The notes beneath the pieces were generated by a model. That model did no database searches and was not told the DNA's origin. It was given only the letters and a program-made list of their open reading frames with translations. The position numbers and the translations under genes were made by a program. 64,000 nt of DNA, taken from G965216905 sp965216905. Its GTDB lineage: Bacteria; Actinomycetota; Acidimicrobiia; Spongiisociales; ZC4RG35. Positions 43,906 to 52,051 of the stretch are shown piece by piece. The stretch's first letter is position 1. Every line of letters begins with the position of its first letter. The stretch covers positions 3,286,001 through 3,350,000 of the forward strand of contig OZ244213.1 in the NCBI GenBank assembly GCA_965216905.1. The letters run 5' to 3'.

Positions 43906-44682
43906 CTACGACAGCGACCCCGATGCTCCGATGACGCCGCCGTCGACGGGCAAGACCACCCCGGTGAGCCACCGACCGGCGTCCGATGCCAGATAGACGA
44001 TCGCCCGGGCCACATCTTCGGGTTCGCCGAGGCGCCGCAAAGGATGGGTGTCGGCCGCCGCCTGCTCGTCGCTCTTCCACAGCATCTCGGAGAGCCGGGT
44101 CTTGACCACGGCCGGCGCCACGGCGTTGACCCGGACGTGGGGAGCCAGTTCGTAGGCGAGTTGGTGCGTCATGTGGACCAGCGCCGCCTTGGAGATGTTG
44201 TACGCACCGATCAACGGCGAGGGCCGCAGCCCCCCGACGGAGGCGACGTTGACGACCGCTCCACCGTGCGACCCCATCCAGCCGTGGTATGCCGCTCGCA
44301 CCCAGACCAGTGGCGCTCGTTGGTTGACCTGCCACGTCTTGTCGACTGCTCCCATGTCGACGTCCATCAGCGGACCGGCCGATGGGTTCGTTCCGGCGTT
44401 GTTGACCAGGATGTCACACGCCCCGAACCGTTCGATCGTGGCGGCGACGGCATCGGTTGCGTCCTCGTCGCGGTCCGCCCGGGCGGCGATCCCGTGCACA
44501 CGGTCGGCGGGAACACCGGCTGCGCTCATGGCCTCGAGCGCCGCATCGACGTTGTCGGGCCGACGCGACGTGAACACGACCCCACCGGCTCCGGCCGCCA
44601 CCAGTGCTCGGACCGTCGCCATACCGATCCCCCGGGAACCGCCGGTGACGAGGGCGACCTTTCCCTCGACTCGTCCTTCCAT
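43906..44682 (-). CDS. Short-chain dehydrogenase/reductase (3-oxoacyl-ACP reductase-like)
   Basis: A 258-residue classical SDR. TGGSRGIG (13-20) is the cofactor motif, NNAG and the Ser/Tyr/Lys set (VASVGG, YNISK) are intact, and the C-terminal LASDAGRWLTGVVLPVDGG is typical. It acts on an unknown alcohol/ketone, and FabG-like activity is possible. AAGGAGG at good spacing fixes ATG 44682. It lies 14 nt after the flavin reductase gene and is probably cotranscribed with it. Upstream in-frame extension is an antisense shadow. Confidence 0.87.
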   Translation of the reverse strand: MEGRVEGKVALVTGGSRGIGMATVRALVAAGAGGVVFTSRRPDNVDAALEAMSAAGVPADRVHGIAARADRDEDATDAVAATIERFGACDILVNNAGTNPSAGPLMDVDMGAVDKTWQVNQRAPLVWVRAAYHGWMGSHGGAVVNVASVGGLRPSPLIGAYNISKAALVHMTHQLAYELAPHVRVNAVAPAVVKTRLSEMLWKSDEQAAADTHPLRRLGEPEDVARAIVYLASDAGRWLTGVVLPVDGGVIGASGSLS

Positions 44683-44696
44683 GGTCCGATCCTCCT

Positions 44697-45239
44697 TCAG
44701 TGGCCGCCGCGCTTCACGCCGCCGTACTTCATCCTCGTGTCCGACATCGCCGCCGCACGCGACTCCTCGTCGCGGATGTCGGCGGCCACGATCTCCCCGA
44801 CGAAGAAGGTGTGCGTGCCGAAGTCGATCGCATGCCGGACCTCGCAGTCCATCCACGCCAGCGCTTCGTCGAAGACCGGCGCGCCGGTCACCGCCGTCGT
44901 CACCGGGCGGCCGTTGAGCTTCATGTCCTCCATCACCGCCGGCTTCGAGAACTTGACGAACGGGCGGGTGTCCTCGGAATCCCACAGGTTCACGGTGAAC
45001 GAGCCTCCATCGCTGATCAGGCGATGGGTGACGGCGGAGTTGTCGACTCCGATTCCGATCAGGACCGGCTCCATCGACACCTGCGTGATCCACGACGTCG
45101 TCATCGCATTCCACTCGTCTCCCGATCGAGACCCCACCAGCGCCAGGGCGTTCGGGATCCGGAAGGTGACTTTGTTGATCGTCTCGTCGGAGAGCGCCGT
45201 CCCCGCCGTCGAGCCGTCCTGATCTCCGGCATCGGCCAT
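44697..45239 (-). CDS. Flavin reductase domain protein
   Basis: A 180-residue FMN-binding split-barrel protein: NAMTTSWITQVSMEPVLIGIGV and the GSFTVNLW segment match flavin reductase-like proteins (PF01613). HTFFVGEIVAADI is the conserved C-terminal strand. It would reduce FMN/FAD for a partner monooxygenase, but none lies next to it. AAAGGGA supports ATG 45239. The SDR gene follows on the same strand. Confidence 0.82.
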   Translation of the reverse strand: MADAGDQDGSTAGTALSDETINKVTFRIPNALALVGSRSGDEWNAMTTSWITQVSMEPVLIGIGVDNSAVTHRLISDGGSFTVNLWDSEDTRPFVKFSKPAVMEDMKLNGRPVTTAVTGAPVFDEALAWMDCEVRHAIDFGTHTFFVGEIVAADIRDEESRAAAMSDTRMKYGGVKRGGH

Positions 45240-45275
45240 GGGTGTCCCTTTCGCTGTGGATCCGGCTTGAACCTA

Positions 45276-45324
45276 GTGGTCCGCCGTCGGTTTCCGTCAC
45301 GGGTAGGCCCGGGTCGCCGGGCGC
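45276..45324 (+). repeat. 49-bp direct repeat, left copy
   Basis: A 49-bp sequence beginning GTGGTCCGCCGTCGG that recurs at 46418-46466 in the same orientation with one mismatch (A at 45305). The two copies bracket the lipoprotein hydrolase gene. Confidence 0.9.
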
Positions 45325-45380
45325 CGATCCCCGTAGGGGGATTCGCGGCATTGCGATCCGGACCCCCGATTTCGCCGTCC

Positions 45381-45386
45381 TACCCT
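45381..45386 (+). promoter_or_regulatory. Leaderless-type -10 element for the lipoprotein hydrolase
   Basis: TACCCT ends 6 nt before ATG 45393, with no ribosome binding site. Confidence 0.45.
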
Positions 45387-45392
45387 TCCGTG

Positions 45393-46244
45393 ATGGGACG
45401 CTTTCGCCGACGGGCAGCGATCGTATTCGTCGGTGTGTGGTTGTGGGCATGTTCGGCTGGCTCGGCGCCTCAGGCGCCAGTGTCCGGCGCGGAGTTCTGG
45501 ACGGTGCCGGACGGCGCCGCACTCGAGTACGACGTGACACCTGCGAGGAGCGGCGTCGAGTCGGCACCGGTGGTGGTGTTGTTTCATGGGCTTGACCGCC
45601 GGGCGCGGGTGTCGATGTCGGATTGGAGCGAGGTGCTGAGGTCGGAGGGGATGCTCGTGGTCAACGCCGATTGGTTCCCACCGGGAGCGACTGTGCCGGC
45701 CCCCACATTGGATGGTGCGCTGTCGACGCCCGGTGCCGTCGCGTGCGCCATCGATCACGGGCGGGTCATCGCTCGCGAGTACGCTGCCGACTCCGGGAAC
45801 GTGATCGTGGTCGGCGTGTCTGCCGGCGCCTACGGGGCCGCACTCGCCGCCCTGACATGGGACCGGATCGACCGCGCCGGATGTTCCGCGCCACCGGGAC
45901 CGCCACCCGAGGTCCTGGTCTCTCTCGCCGGCGCCTACGACGCCGCCCGACGCGGCCCGCTTGCGACCGCCCTGGCCGACTCGCCCGACGTGCTCGCCGC
46001 ATTGGACCCCTTCGCGCACGTCGACTCTCCGGTTGTGACCAGGCTCGTCGTCGTCCATGGGACGGCTGATCCGGTCATTCCGATCTCGATCGCCGAAGAG
46101 TTCGCCGACAGAGCTGCGACGGCGGGCACACCGACCGAGCTTCAGCTGGTCGACGGTGGCGCGCACTTCGAGTTCGGGTCTCCGACCACGACCGAGGGCG
46201 CCGCCGCGCTGGCCATCATCGTCGGCGCCGCGGAAGGCCGGTGA
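45393..46244 (+). CDS. Probable lipoprotein, alpha/beta-hydrolase (dienelactone-hydrolase-like)
   Basis: A 283-residue protein. A basic N-terminus, a hydrophobic stretch (FVGVWLWACSAG) and a Cys at about residue 20 suggest a lipoprotein signal. The mature part is an alpha/beta hydrolase: VLFHGLDRRA, the nucleophile region VGVSAGAYGAAL, VHGTADPVIP with an Asp, and DGGAHFEFG with the His. The substrate is unknown. It stands alone between two copies of a 49-bp repeat. Confidence 0.7.
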   Translation: MGRFRRRAAIVFVGVWLWACSAGSAPQAPVSGAEFWTVPDGAALEYDVTPARSGVESAPVVVLFHGLDRRARVSMSDWSEVLRSEGMLVVNADWFPPGATVPAPTLDGALSTPGAVACAIDHGRVIAREYAADSGNVIVVGVSAGAYGAALAALTWDRIDRAGCSAPPGPPPEVLVSLAGAYDAARRGPLATALADSPDVLAALDPFAHVDSPVVTRLVVVHGTADPVIPISIAEEFADRAATAGTPTELQLVDGGAHFEFGSPTTTEGAAALAIIVGAAEGR

Positions 46245-46417
46245 TGGCCAAGAGGGTGAACGCCGACGCCTGCCATCGTGGACCGCCGAATTGGGTCTTG
46301 CATCGCACGCAACGTCCGGTCGTCGCATCGAGTGCATGGACGCAAACGGCACGCTTCGGCGGTCGATGACCGGATCGCCCGCCTGAATGAATGATCGGGG
46401 CTGGCGGTCTGCCGTCG

Positions 46418-46466
46418 GTGGTCCGCCGTCGGTTTCCGTCACGGGTGGGCCCGGGTCGCCGGGCGC
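46418..46466 (+). repeat. 49-bp direct repeat, right copy
   Basis: The second copy of the repeat at 45276-45324, with G at 46447 as the only difference. It lies in the 263-nt gap between the lipoprotein gene and the universal stress protein gene. The rest of that gap shows nothing I can assign. Confidence 0.9.
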
Positions 46467-46494
46467 AGATGGACGCGCAAGGCTCCACGCGGCG

Positions 46495-46500
46495 TAAGCT
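46495..46500 (+). promoter_or_regulatory. Leaderless-type -10 element for the stress-protein gene
   Basis: TAAGCT ends 7 nt before GTG 46508, with no ribosome binding site. Confidence 0.45.
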
Positions 46501-46507
46501 CGCCACC

Positions 46508-47014
46508 GTGCACGTTCTGATCGCCACCACCGGCGTTCTCCCCCCGGTCCCGGTCGCCGACCTGTGCGACAAATTGCTCGACGAGTTCGGAACGATCACC
46601 GTGATGACGGCGATCGAGATCCCCCGCCTCTTCATCGACTCGATGGCGGACGACGAGCGCCGATCGTTTCTCGACGACACCGATCAGGATTCGGACACCG
46701 CCGAGATGAAGGCGCTCAACTACCTGGAGGAGCGGGGCCGCCGTGCCGTCGAGCCGATCGTGGCGGCGCTGACCGCCCGCGGACACCAGCCGGATGTCCG
46801 ATTCGTCGAGGGAGGAGATCCTGTGGAGGCGATCGTGACCACCGCCCAGTCCTCCGGAGCCGACATCATCGTCATGGGCGCCACCAAACGGCTCTTCACC
46901 GAAGCGGCGTGGACGAGTGTCTCGGCCAGAGTCATGGAGCGGAGCCAGTGTCCGTTGTTGCTGGTCCCGGGCGTCCGAGCCGAAGAGTCCGCCGAGCGCT
47001 CTTCGGGGGATTGA
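46508..47014 (+). CDS. Universal stress protein (UspA) family
   Basis: A 168-residue single-domain Usp: HVLIATTGVLPPVPVADLC at the start, GADIIVMGATKR late, and a final strand SQCPLLLVPG. The ATP-binding signature of Usp proteins (G-2x-G-9x-G-S/T) is not complete: after GATKR the expected glycines are missing and TSVSARV replaces the usual GSVS. It may not bind ATP. GTG 46508 matches the start of similarity and the TAAGCT element. It ends 6 nt before the convergent lipoprotein gene. Confidence 0.8.
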   Translation: MHVLIATTGVLPPVPVADLCDKLLDEFGTITVMTAIEIPRLFIDSMADDERRSFLDDTDQDSDTAEMKALNYLEERGRRAVEPIVAALTARGHQPDVRFVEGGDPVEAIVTTAQSSGADIIVMGATKRLFTEAAWTSVSARVMERSQCPLLLVPGVRAEESAERSSGD

Positions 47015-47020
47015 GCCGAA

Positions 47021-47515
47021 TCAGCCGGGGACGTCTGCGGTGACCGTTTCTCCGCAGAATCCTTCGACGGAGTCCCGGGCGACCACCTCCACCGCTTCGA
47101 CGCCGCCGGGGATCTCGACCCCGCCGAGTGAACGGGTGAACGGCTGTTCGTCGACGTGCGGGTGGGCGAGCACCCGAGTACCCAGCACGGTTCCGTCGGG
47201 GGCGCGCACCTCCCACAGATCGGCGTATTTGTCGGTCCCGGTATCGGACGACCGCACCGTGGCGGTCACTGCGTACTCTCCGTCGCCCTGGTGTTCGATC
47301 TCGACCGCGATCACGTGGGCGCACCCGGCGGGGTCCACCGCCGCACCCGTCGCGGACGGATCGGTCGAGGATCCGGGCTCGGGTTGGGAGGTGACCGGCG
47401 CGCTCGTATCGGCGATCGTCTCCGCCGGAGCCGAGTCGGTGGACACCACCGCCCGCTCCCCGCCACAGCCGACCAGCACGGTCATCGAGCCAACCAGGAC
47501 CAACAGCCAACGCAT
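47021..47515 (-). CDS. Small lipoprotein, unknown function
   Basis: A 164-residue protein beginning MRWLLVLVGSMTVLVGCGG, a clear lipoprotein signal with lipobox LVGC (Cys 17). A Ser/Thr/Pro/Ala-rich linker follows. A beta-type domain comes next, with one Cys in PAGCAHV and one in EGFCGE that could form a disulphide. It would sit on the outer face of the cell membrane. It is not recognised as a known family. ATG 47515 has TACGCT (minus strand, 47523-47528) 7 nt upstream. Confidence 0.65.
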   Translation of the reverse strand: MRWLLVLVGSMTVLVGCGGERAVVSTDSAPAETIADTSAPVTSQPEPGSSTDPSATGAAVDPAGCAHVIAVEIEHQGDGEYAVTATVRSSDTGTDKYADLWEVRAPDGTVLGTRVLAHPHVDEQPFTRSLGGVEIPGGVEAVEVVARDSVEGFCGETVTADVPG

Positions 47516-47522
47516 GGGACGC

Positions 47523-47528
47523 AGCGTA
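47523..47528 (-). promoter_or_regulatory. Leaderless-type -10 element for the small lipoprotein gene
   Basis: TACGCT on the minus strand ends 7 nt before ATG 47515, with no ribosome binding site. A plus-strand counterpart TACGTT (47587-47592) sits 8 nt before ATG 47601 of the divergent gene. Confidence 0.4.
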
Positions 47529-47600
47529 TTGGAGTGGTGTGGCAATCGGGTCACCACCCGATCCGCTTTCTGTCATCCCCGCCTCGTACGTTCTCGGGAC

Positions 47601-48014
47601 ATGGCGATCATCCACTTCCCCACCACGGCACCGTCACCGGAGACGCCGGCGCCGCGAGCGAGTTGCGTCCATCGACGCCTGCGGATCGGCCCGTTCGATG
47701 CAGAGTGGTGCCCCCGAACCGACGAGCTGTCCTGGAAGGATGCCGGCGAGCCGATCGATCCGGCCGTGGCACTCGCCAGGCTGTTCGGCGAGTTCGATCT
47801 CGTCAGCGTCGCCGACGGGCTCCACGCACCGGGGACCGACGTGTTCATCTACCGACCGAGCAACCGGACCCGTCGAACGTGGATGCGTTCGCTCCCTCGC
47901 GCCACGTGGCTGGGAGCCGCACCGGGGCTGTGGCTCACCCACGACGACCGTCACCTGCTGATGTCTCCGGACGATCCGGTGCTCTCGGCCAACCTCAAGC
48001 GGGGCTCCCGGTGA
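47601..48014 (+). CDS. Hypothetical protein
   Basis: A 137-residue protein I do not recognise. It has no signal peptide or membrane segment and contains several Trp and Arg residues. CPRTDELSWKDAGEPIDPAVALARLFGEFD looks helical, and the rest has beta character. ATG 47601 is preceded 8 nt by TACGTT. It is divergent from the lipoprotein gene and ends 10 nt before the stop of the convergent dehydratase gene. Codon composition is like the neighbours. Confidence 0.55.
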   Translation: MAIIHFPTTAPSPETPAPRASCVHRRLRIGPFDAEWCPRTDELSWKDAGEPIDPAVALARLFGEFDLVSVADGLHAPGTDVFIYRPSNRTRRTWMRSLPRATWLGAAPGLWLTHDDRHLLMSPDDPVLSANLKRGSR

Positions 48015-48024
48015 GCGGCGGCCC

Positions 48025-48972
48025 TCAGATCTGGGACGGGTCGCGGTTGGCGCCGCAGACGACCACCACCACCGCGGAAGCGGTGGCGGGCGGTTCGTAG
48101 CGCCCACCGAGCAGTGCCGCCGTGGCGGTGGCACCCCCCGGCTCGACCACCAGCCGGAGGCGGTCCCAGAGCCATCGCTGGGCGGTGCGGATGTCGTCGT
48201 CGCCGACCAACACCGATCGCGGCGGGTAGCGGGAGAAGACTGCCCACGGGGCGTCACCGATGCGCCGCGCCCCCAACGAGTCGGCGGCGAGCCCGGTCAC
48301 GTCGACATCGACCGGACCACCGGCGTCGAGCGCCGCCGACAGGGCACGGGAACCGCCCGGTTCGACCGTGACGAGTTCGGTGGCTCCCTCGAACCAGGCG
48401 GCGGCGCCGGCCGCGAACCCACCACCGCCGACACTCATCAGTACCACGGCGGGGACGCCCAGGTCCTCCTCGATCTCGCGGGCCATCGTTCCCTGTCCTG
48501 CCACCGTGGCCGGATGGTCGTAGGCGTGCACCTGCAGTGCGCCGGTCTCGGTGGCTCGCGCCCGACTCGCCTCGAGTGCATCCTGGTAGAGGGGGCCACC
48601 CACCCGGACCATGGCCCCCATCGCGGCGATCCCCTGGCGCTTCACCTCGGGTGTCACCTCGGCCACGAACACCTCGGCGGGGATCCCGAGCCGCTGGGCG
48701 ACGTAGGCGACCGCCAATCCGTGGTTCCCACCCGATGCGGTGATCAAGCCGGCCCCGGGCACCGCCGGCTCCGACAGCACCCGATGAAATGCGCCACGCG
48801 GCTTGAACGATCCGGTGTGCTGGAGCAGCTCGAGTTTGAGCACCACCGCACGGCCGGCGATCTCGACCTCGATCATCGGGGTACGCCGGACGCGGCCGGC
48901 GATCACCTCGGCGGCTCGGGACACGTCCCGCCGCCGGGTCGGCTCGGCCGCCGAGCAGCCCGAATCCATCAT
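48025..48972 (-). CDS. Threonine/serine dehydratase (PLP-dependent)
   Basis: A 315-residue fold-type II PLP enzyme. The Schiff-base Lys is in TGSFKPRGA, SGGNHGLAVAYVA contacts the cofactor, and the glycine loop SVGGGGFAAGAAA binds its phosphate. It lacks the C-terminal regulatory domain of biosynthetic IlvA, so it is closer to catabolic threonine dehydratase or serine racemase. ATG 48972 has GGAG 6 nt upstream; an adjacent ATG is possible. It lies 67 nt downstream of the ABC transporter gene. Confidence 0.85.
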   Translation of the reverse strand: MMDSGCSAAEPTRRRDVSRAAEVIAGRVRRTPMIEVEIAGRAVVLKLELLQHTGSFKPRGAFHRVLSEPAVPGAGLITASGGNHGLAVAYVAQRLGIPAEVFVAEVTPEVKRQGIAAMGAMVRVGGPLYQDALEASRARATETGALQVHAYDHPATVAGQGTMAREIEEDLGVPAVVLMSVGGGGFAAGAAAWFEGATELVTVEPGGSRALSAALDAGGPVDVDVTGLAADSLGARRIGDAPWAVFSRYPPRSVLVGDDDIRTAQRWLWDRLRLVVEPGGATATAALLGGRYEPPATASAVVVVVCGANRDPSQI

Positions 48973-49039
48973 GGTGGCTCCGGGCCGGAGCCGGTCGGCC
49001 CCGCTGCCGGCGGAGGCAGGTTCCCGACAGGAGGGCGGG

Positions 49040-50938
49040 TCACGCCGGCTCGGGCTGGCGGAAGTCGGTGTGATACAGCTGGCCGTAGAGCCCACCGGCG
49101 TCGACCAGCTCGGCATGCGTACCGGACTCGATCAGCCGACCCTCGTCGAGCACCAGGATCGTGTCGGCCGCCTGAACGGTCGAGAGCCGGTGGGCGATCA
49201 CCAGGGCGGTCCGGTCGCGCATCAGCCGCTCCAGCGCATCTTGGATCAGCGCCTCCGACCGAGTGTCGAGGTGGGAGGTGGCTTCGTCCAAGATGAGGAT
49301 CCGGGGATCCTTCAAGATCACCCGGGCGATGGCAATCCGCTGCTTCTCACCACCGGAGAGGCGGTACCCCCGCTCTCCGACCACCGTCTCCAATCCGTTG
49401 GGGAGGGCACTCACCAGCTCGAGGATGTTGGCGGCGGCACACGCACGCTCCAGTTGCTCGTCGGTGGCATCCGGGCGGGCGTATCGAAGGTTGGCGGCGA
49501 TCGTGTCGTGAAACAGATACGTCTCTTGGGTGACGACTCCGACGCTGTCTGCCAGCGTCCCGGGATCGAGATCCCGGACATCGTGGCCGTCGACGGTGAC
49601 CCGGCCGCGGGTGACGTCGTAGATGCGAGGGACCAGATAGCTGATGGTGGTCTTCCCTGCCCCGCTCGGACCAACCAGCGCCACCAGCGCCCCGGGTTCG
49701 GCCCGAAACGAGAGATCCTGAATCGCCCACTCGCGGGTCGACACGTCGCCGCCCAGGTCGCCGGCCGCATCCGGGGTGGAACCTCCCCAGAAGCGGAGCC
49801 GTTTCACTGCCTCCAACCCCTGAACATCGTCCGACCGGTAGGTGAACCACACGTCTTCGAAGGCAACCCGACCCTCGATCCGGGGCGGCACCACCGGTGA
49901 CGGTGAGACGGGCAGATCCGACTCGAGGTCGAGAATCTCGAACACCCGCTCGAATGAGACGAGCGACGTGGCGAACTCGACGCGGCTGTTGGAGATCGCG
50001 GTGAGGGGCCCATACAGCTGCGCGACCAGGCCACCGAACATGACCAGCGTGCCGATGGAGACGTCGTCGCGAATCACCAGCCATCCGCCCAGCCACCACA
50101 CGACCGCAGTACCGATCGCCGAGACCAACCCGATGCCTGCGAAGAACCAGCGACCGATCATGGCGCGACGGACGCCGAGGTCGCGAACGGCAGCGGCCTC
50201 CACGCCGAACTTGGCAGACTCGGCGGCCGACCGATTGAAGAGCTTCATCAACAGTGCGCCGCTGACGTTGAACGTCTCCTGGAGGATGGAAGACATGGCG
50301 GCGTTGTGCTCCATCTGCTGTTCGGTGACTCGCCGGAGGAGGCGAGCGACCCGCCGGGCGGGCAGGACGAACAACGGCAGGGCCAGCAGGGCCAGCAAGG
50401 TCAACCGCCACTCGGCTCCCACCATGACCGCCAGGATGAACACAACGGTCACGACGTTCGAGAGGATCGAGACGAAGGTCCCCGTGATCGCCTGTTGGGC
50501 ACCGACCACATCGCTGTTGAGTCTCGAGATGAGCTCACCGGTCTTGGTGGCGGTGAAGAAGCGGAGCGACATCGACTGAAGGTGCTCGTACAGCTCGCGT
50601 CGAAGGTCATAGATGATGCCTTCGCCGGCCCGGGATGACAGATATCGCTGGACGACACCCACGGCGGCATTGACCACCGGGACCGCCACCACGCCGAGTC
50701 CGAGAACCGTGAGAAGACCGAGATCGCCGTTGGCGATGGCCTCGTCGACGATGAGCCGAGTCAGAACCGGTGGAACGACCATCAACCCCGACACGATCAA
50801 GACGGTGACCAGGACTCCGATCAGTGCGGCCCGGTAGGGGCGGCCGTATGACCACACGCGGCGGAGCAACGCCCGATCGATGTTCGGTCGATCGTTTTCG
50901 TCGTACTGGAGATAGCTCCACCAACCGCCGCCGTGCAT
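49040..50938 (-). CDS. ABC transporter, fused permease/ATPase (exporter type)
   Basis: A 632-residue half-transporter. Six membrane segments lie in residues about 35-330. The ATPase domain starts near 375 and has Walker A GPSGAGKTT, the signature LSGGEKQR, Walker B ILILDEATSHLD and the H-loop IAHRLSTV. About 25 extra residues (AVKRLRFWGGSTPDAAGDLGG) interrupt the start of the ATPase domain. It exports an unknown substrate, probably as a homodimer. AAGGAG supports ATG 50938. Confidence 0.92.
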   Translation of the reverse strand: MHGGGWWSYLQYDENDRPNIDRALLRRVWSYGRPYRAALIGVLVTVLIVSGLMVVPPVLTRLIVDEAIANGDLGLLTVLGLGVVAVPVVNAAVGVVQRYLSSRAGEGIIYDLRRELYEHLQSMSLRFFTATKTGELISRLNSDVVGAQQAITGTFVSILSNVVTVVFILAVMVGAEWRLTLLALLALPLFVLPARRVARLLRRVTEQQMEHNAAMSSILQETFNVSGALLMKLFNRSAAESAKFGVEAAAVRDLGVRRAMIGRWFFAGIGLVSAIGTAVVWWLGGWLVIRDDVSIGTLVMFGGLVAQLYGPLTAISNSRVEFATSLVSFERVFEILDLESDLPVSPSPVVPPRIEGRVAFEDVWFTYRSDDVQGLEAVKRLRFWGGSTPDAAGDLGGDVSTREWAIQDLSFRAEPGALVALVGPSGAGKTTISYLVPRIYDVTRGRVTVDGHDVRDLDPGTLADSVGVVTQETYLFHDTIAANLRYARPDATDEQLERACAAANILELVSALPNGLETVVGERGYRLSGGEKQRIAIARVILKDPRILILDEATSHLDTRSEALIQDALERLMRDRTALVIAHRLSTVQAADTILVLDEGRLIESGTHAELVDAGGLYGQLYHTDFRQPEPA

Positions 50939-51007
50939 GCCGGCACTCCTTGCCTCGGGGTCCCCCGACTCGGGTCCGCAGGACCGTTCGACCCGGGCCG
51001 GTCGAGC

Positions 51008-51805
51008 CTACCCCTCAGACGACACTTGGGTTCCCAGCACCCGAACGTCGTCGTCGACCGGCAGCTCGCCGAGGGCGACGAGACTCGACGTCATCGCTTC
51101 GACCGCCGGTTGATTCGCTTCCAGCGAACCCCGGAGAAACATGCGGTACTCGTACACACCATCCGTCCACACCCACGTCTGTCCCGACTCGCCATCGAGA
51201 CGCGACGCTCGCATCCCGTCGAGATCCACCTCGGAGCAAGCGGCTTGGGCCGCTTCGGCCAGACGCCCGCACGGCGGGTCCTCGGAGTGCGGGCCAATGC
51301 TGAGAACACCTCGCTGCCCGACGCTCCGAGACTTGGTATAGGGCTCGACCGTCCACAGGCCGAAGGTGGCAAACACCTCGTCGTCGAGCCGATCACCCCC
51401 GATCGAGACCACGAGCTGGCTGGTGACCGCATCGACCTCGGTCGGAATCCGATTCGGGAACGACACCTCCGGGAGCGCCCGGGCGATCTCGAACCGCGAG
51501 GCCTGCACGAATCGGTCACCGCCGGTCGAACGCTCCACCACCGCGGTGATGACCTCGGCCGGATCCGCCGATGCCGGAACCCCCAGATCGTCGTTGGACC
51601 ACTCCAGGGCATCCGGAGCATCGATGGGCTGGGCGGTGTATGCCTGCTCGCCTTCCTCGGCCGCCACCTCCCCGATCCAGTCCGAGGAGCGATCGCCGAG
51701 CGCCGACAGCGACCCGTCGCTACATGCCGGCATCAGCAGGGCGGCGACGAACAACGCCGCCACCGGCCGTCGTACCGGCGAGCGGCGGGTGCGGTCTATC
51801 GTCAT
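51008..51805 (-). CDS. Probable lipoprotein, unknown function
   Basis: A 265-residue protein with a basic N-terminus (MTIDRTRRSPVRRP), a hydrophobic segment and the lipobox-like MPACSDG. The mature part has no motif I recognise; several Trp and two Cys (PPCGR, AACSE) may form a disulphide. ATG 51805 is chosen; ATG 51826 (MRRSATP) is possible, but its GGAGG lies only 1 nt away. It is divergent from the lipoate-ligase-like gene across 246 nt, in which a degenerate TCCTCGG-type repeat is the only notable feature. Confidence 0.6.
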   Translation of the reverse strand: MTIDRTRRSPVRRPVAALFVAALLMPACSDGSLSALGDRSSDWIGEVAAEEGEQAYTAQPIDAPDALEWSNDDLGVPASADPAEVITAVVERSTGGDRFVQASRFEIARALPEVSFPNRIPTEVDAVTSQLVVSIGGDRLDDEVFATFGLWTVEPYTKSRSVGQRGVLSIGPHSEDPPCGRLAEAAQAACSEVDLDGMRASRLDGESGQTWVWTDGVYEYRMFLRGSLEANQPAVEAMTSSLVALGELPVDDDVRVLGTQVSSEG

Positions 51806-52051
51806 CGGCGTTGCGCTTCGTCTCATTCCTCCGTCACCCGATCCTCGGGACTCCTCGGAGTCCTCGGTGATTCCGGTGCTTCCTCTCTCCCCGCAGGCTC
51901 CTCCCGGATGGCGCACGATCGGTCGCCGTCCTTCGGGGACTTCCATTCTGGCCGCTGTGGGGGAAACGTACAGTCATCCCTGCGCGGTTCCGGCGCGGCG
52001 GCCCACCCCGCCGACGTGTCCCCAAGACTCATCGGCCGTCGAGGAACCATC

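Noticed and set aside
46216..46350. Minus-strand peptide with a zinc-ribbon-like pattern (CVHALDATTGRCVRCK)
   Set aside because: No start codon in frame near the motif and no ribosome binding site; it lies in a gap and overlaps the 3' end of the lipoprotein gene on the other strand.
51836..51870. Run of TCCTCGG-like units between the lipoprotein and lipoate-ligase genes
   Set aside because: Only three imperfect units; too short to call a repeat feature.
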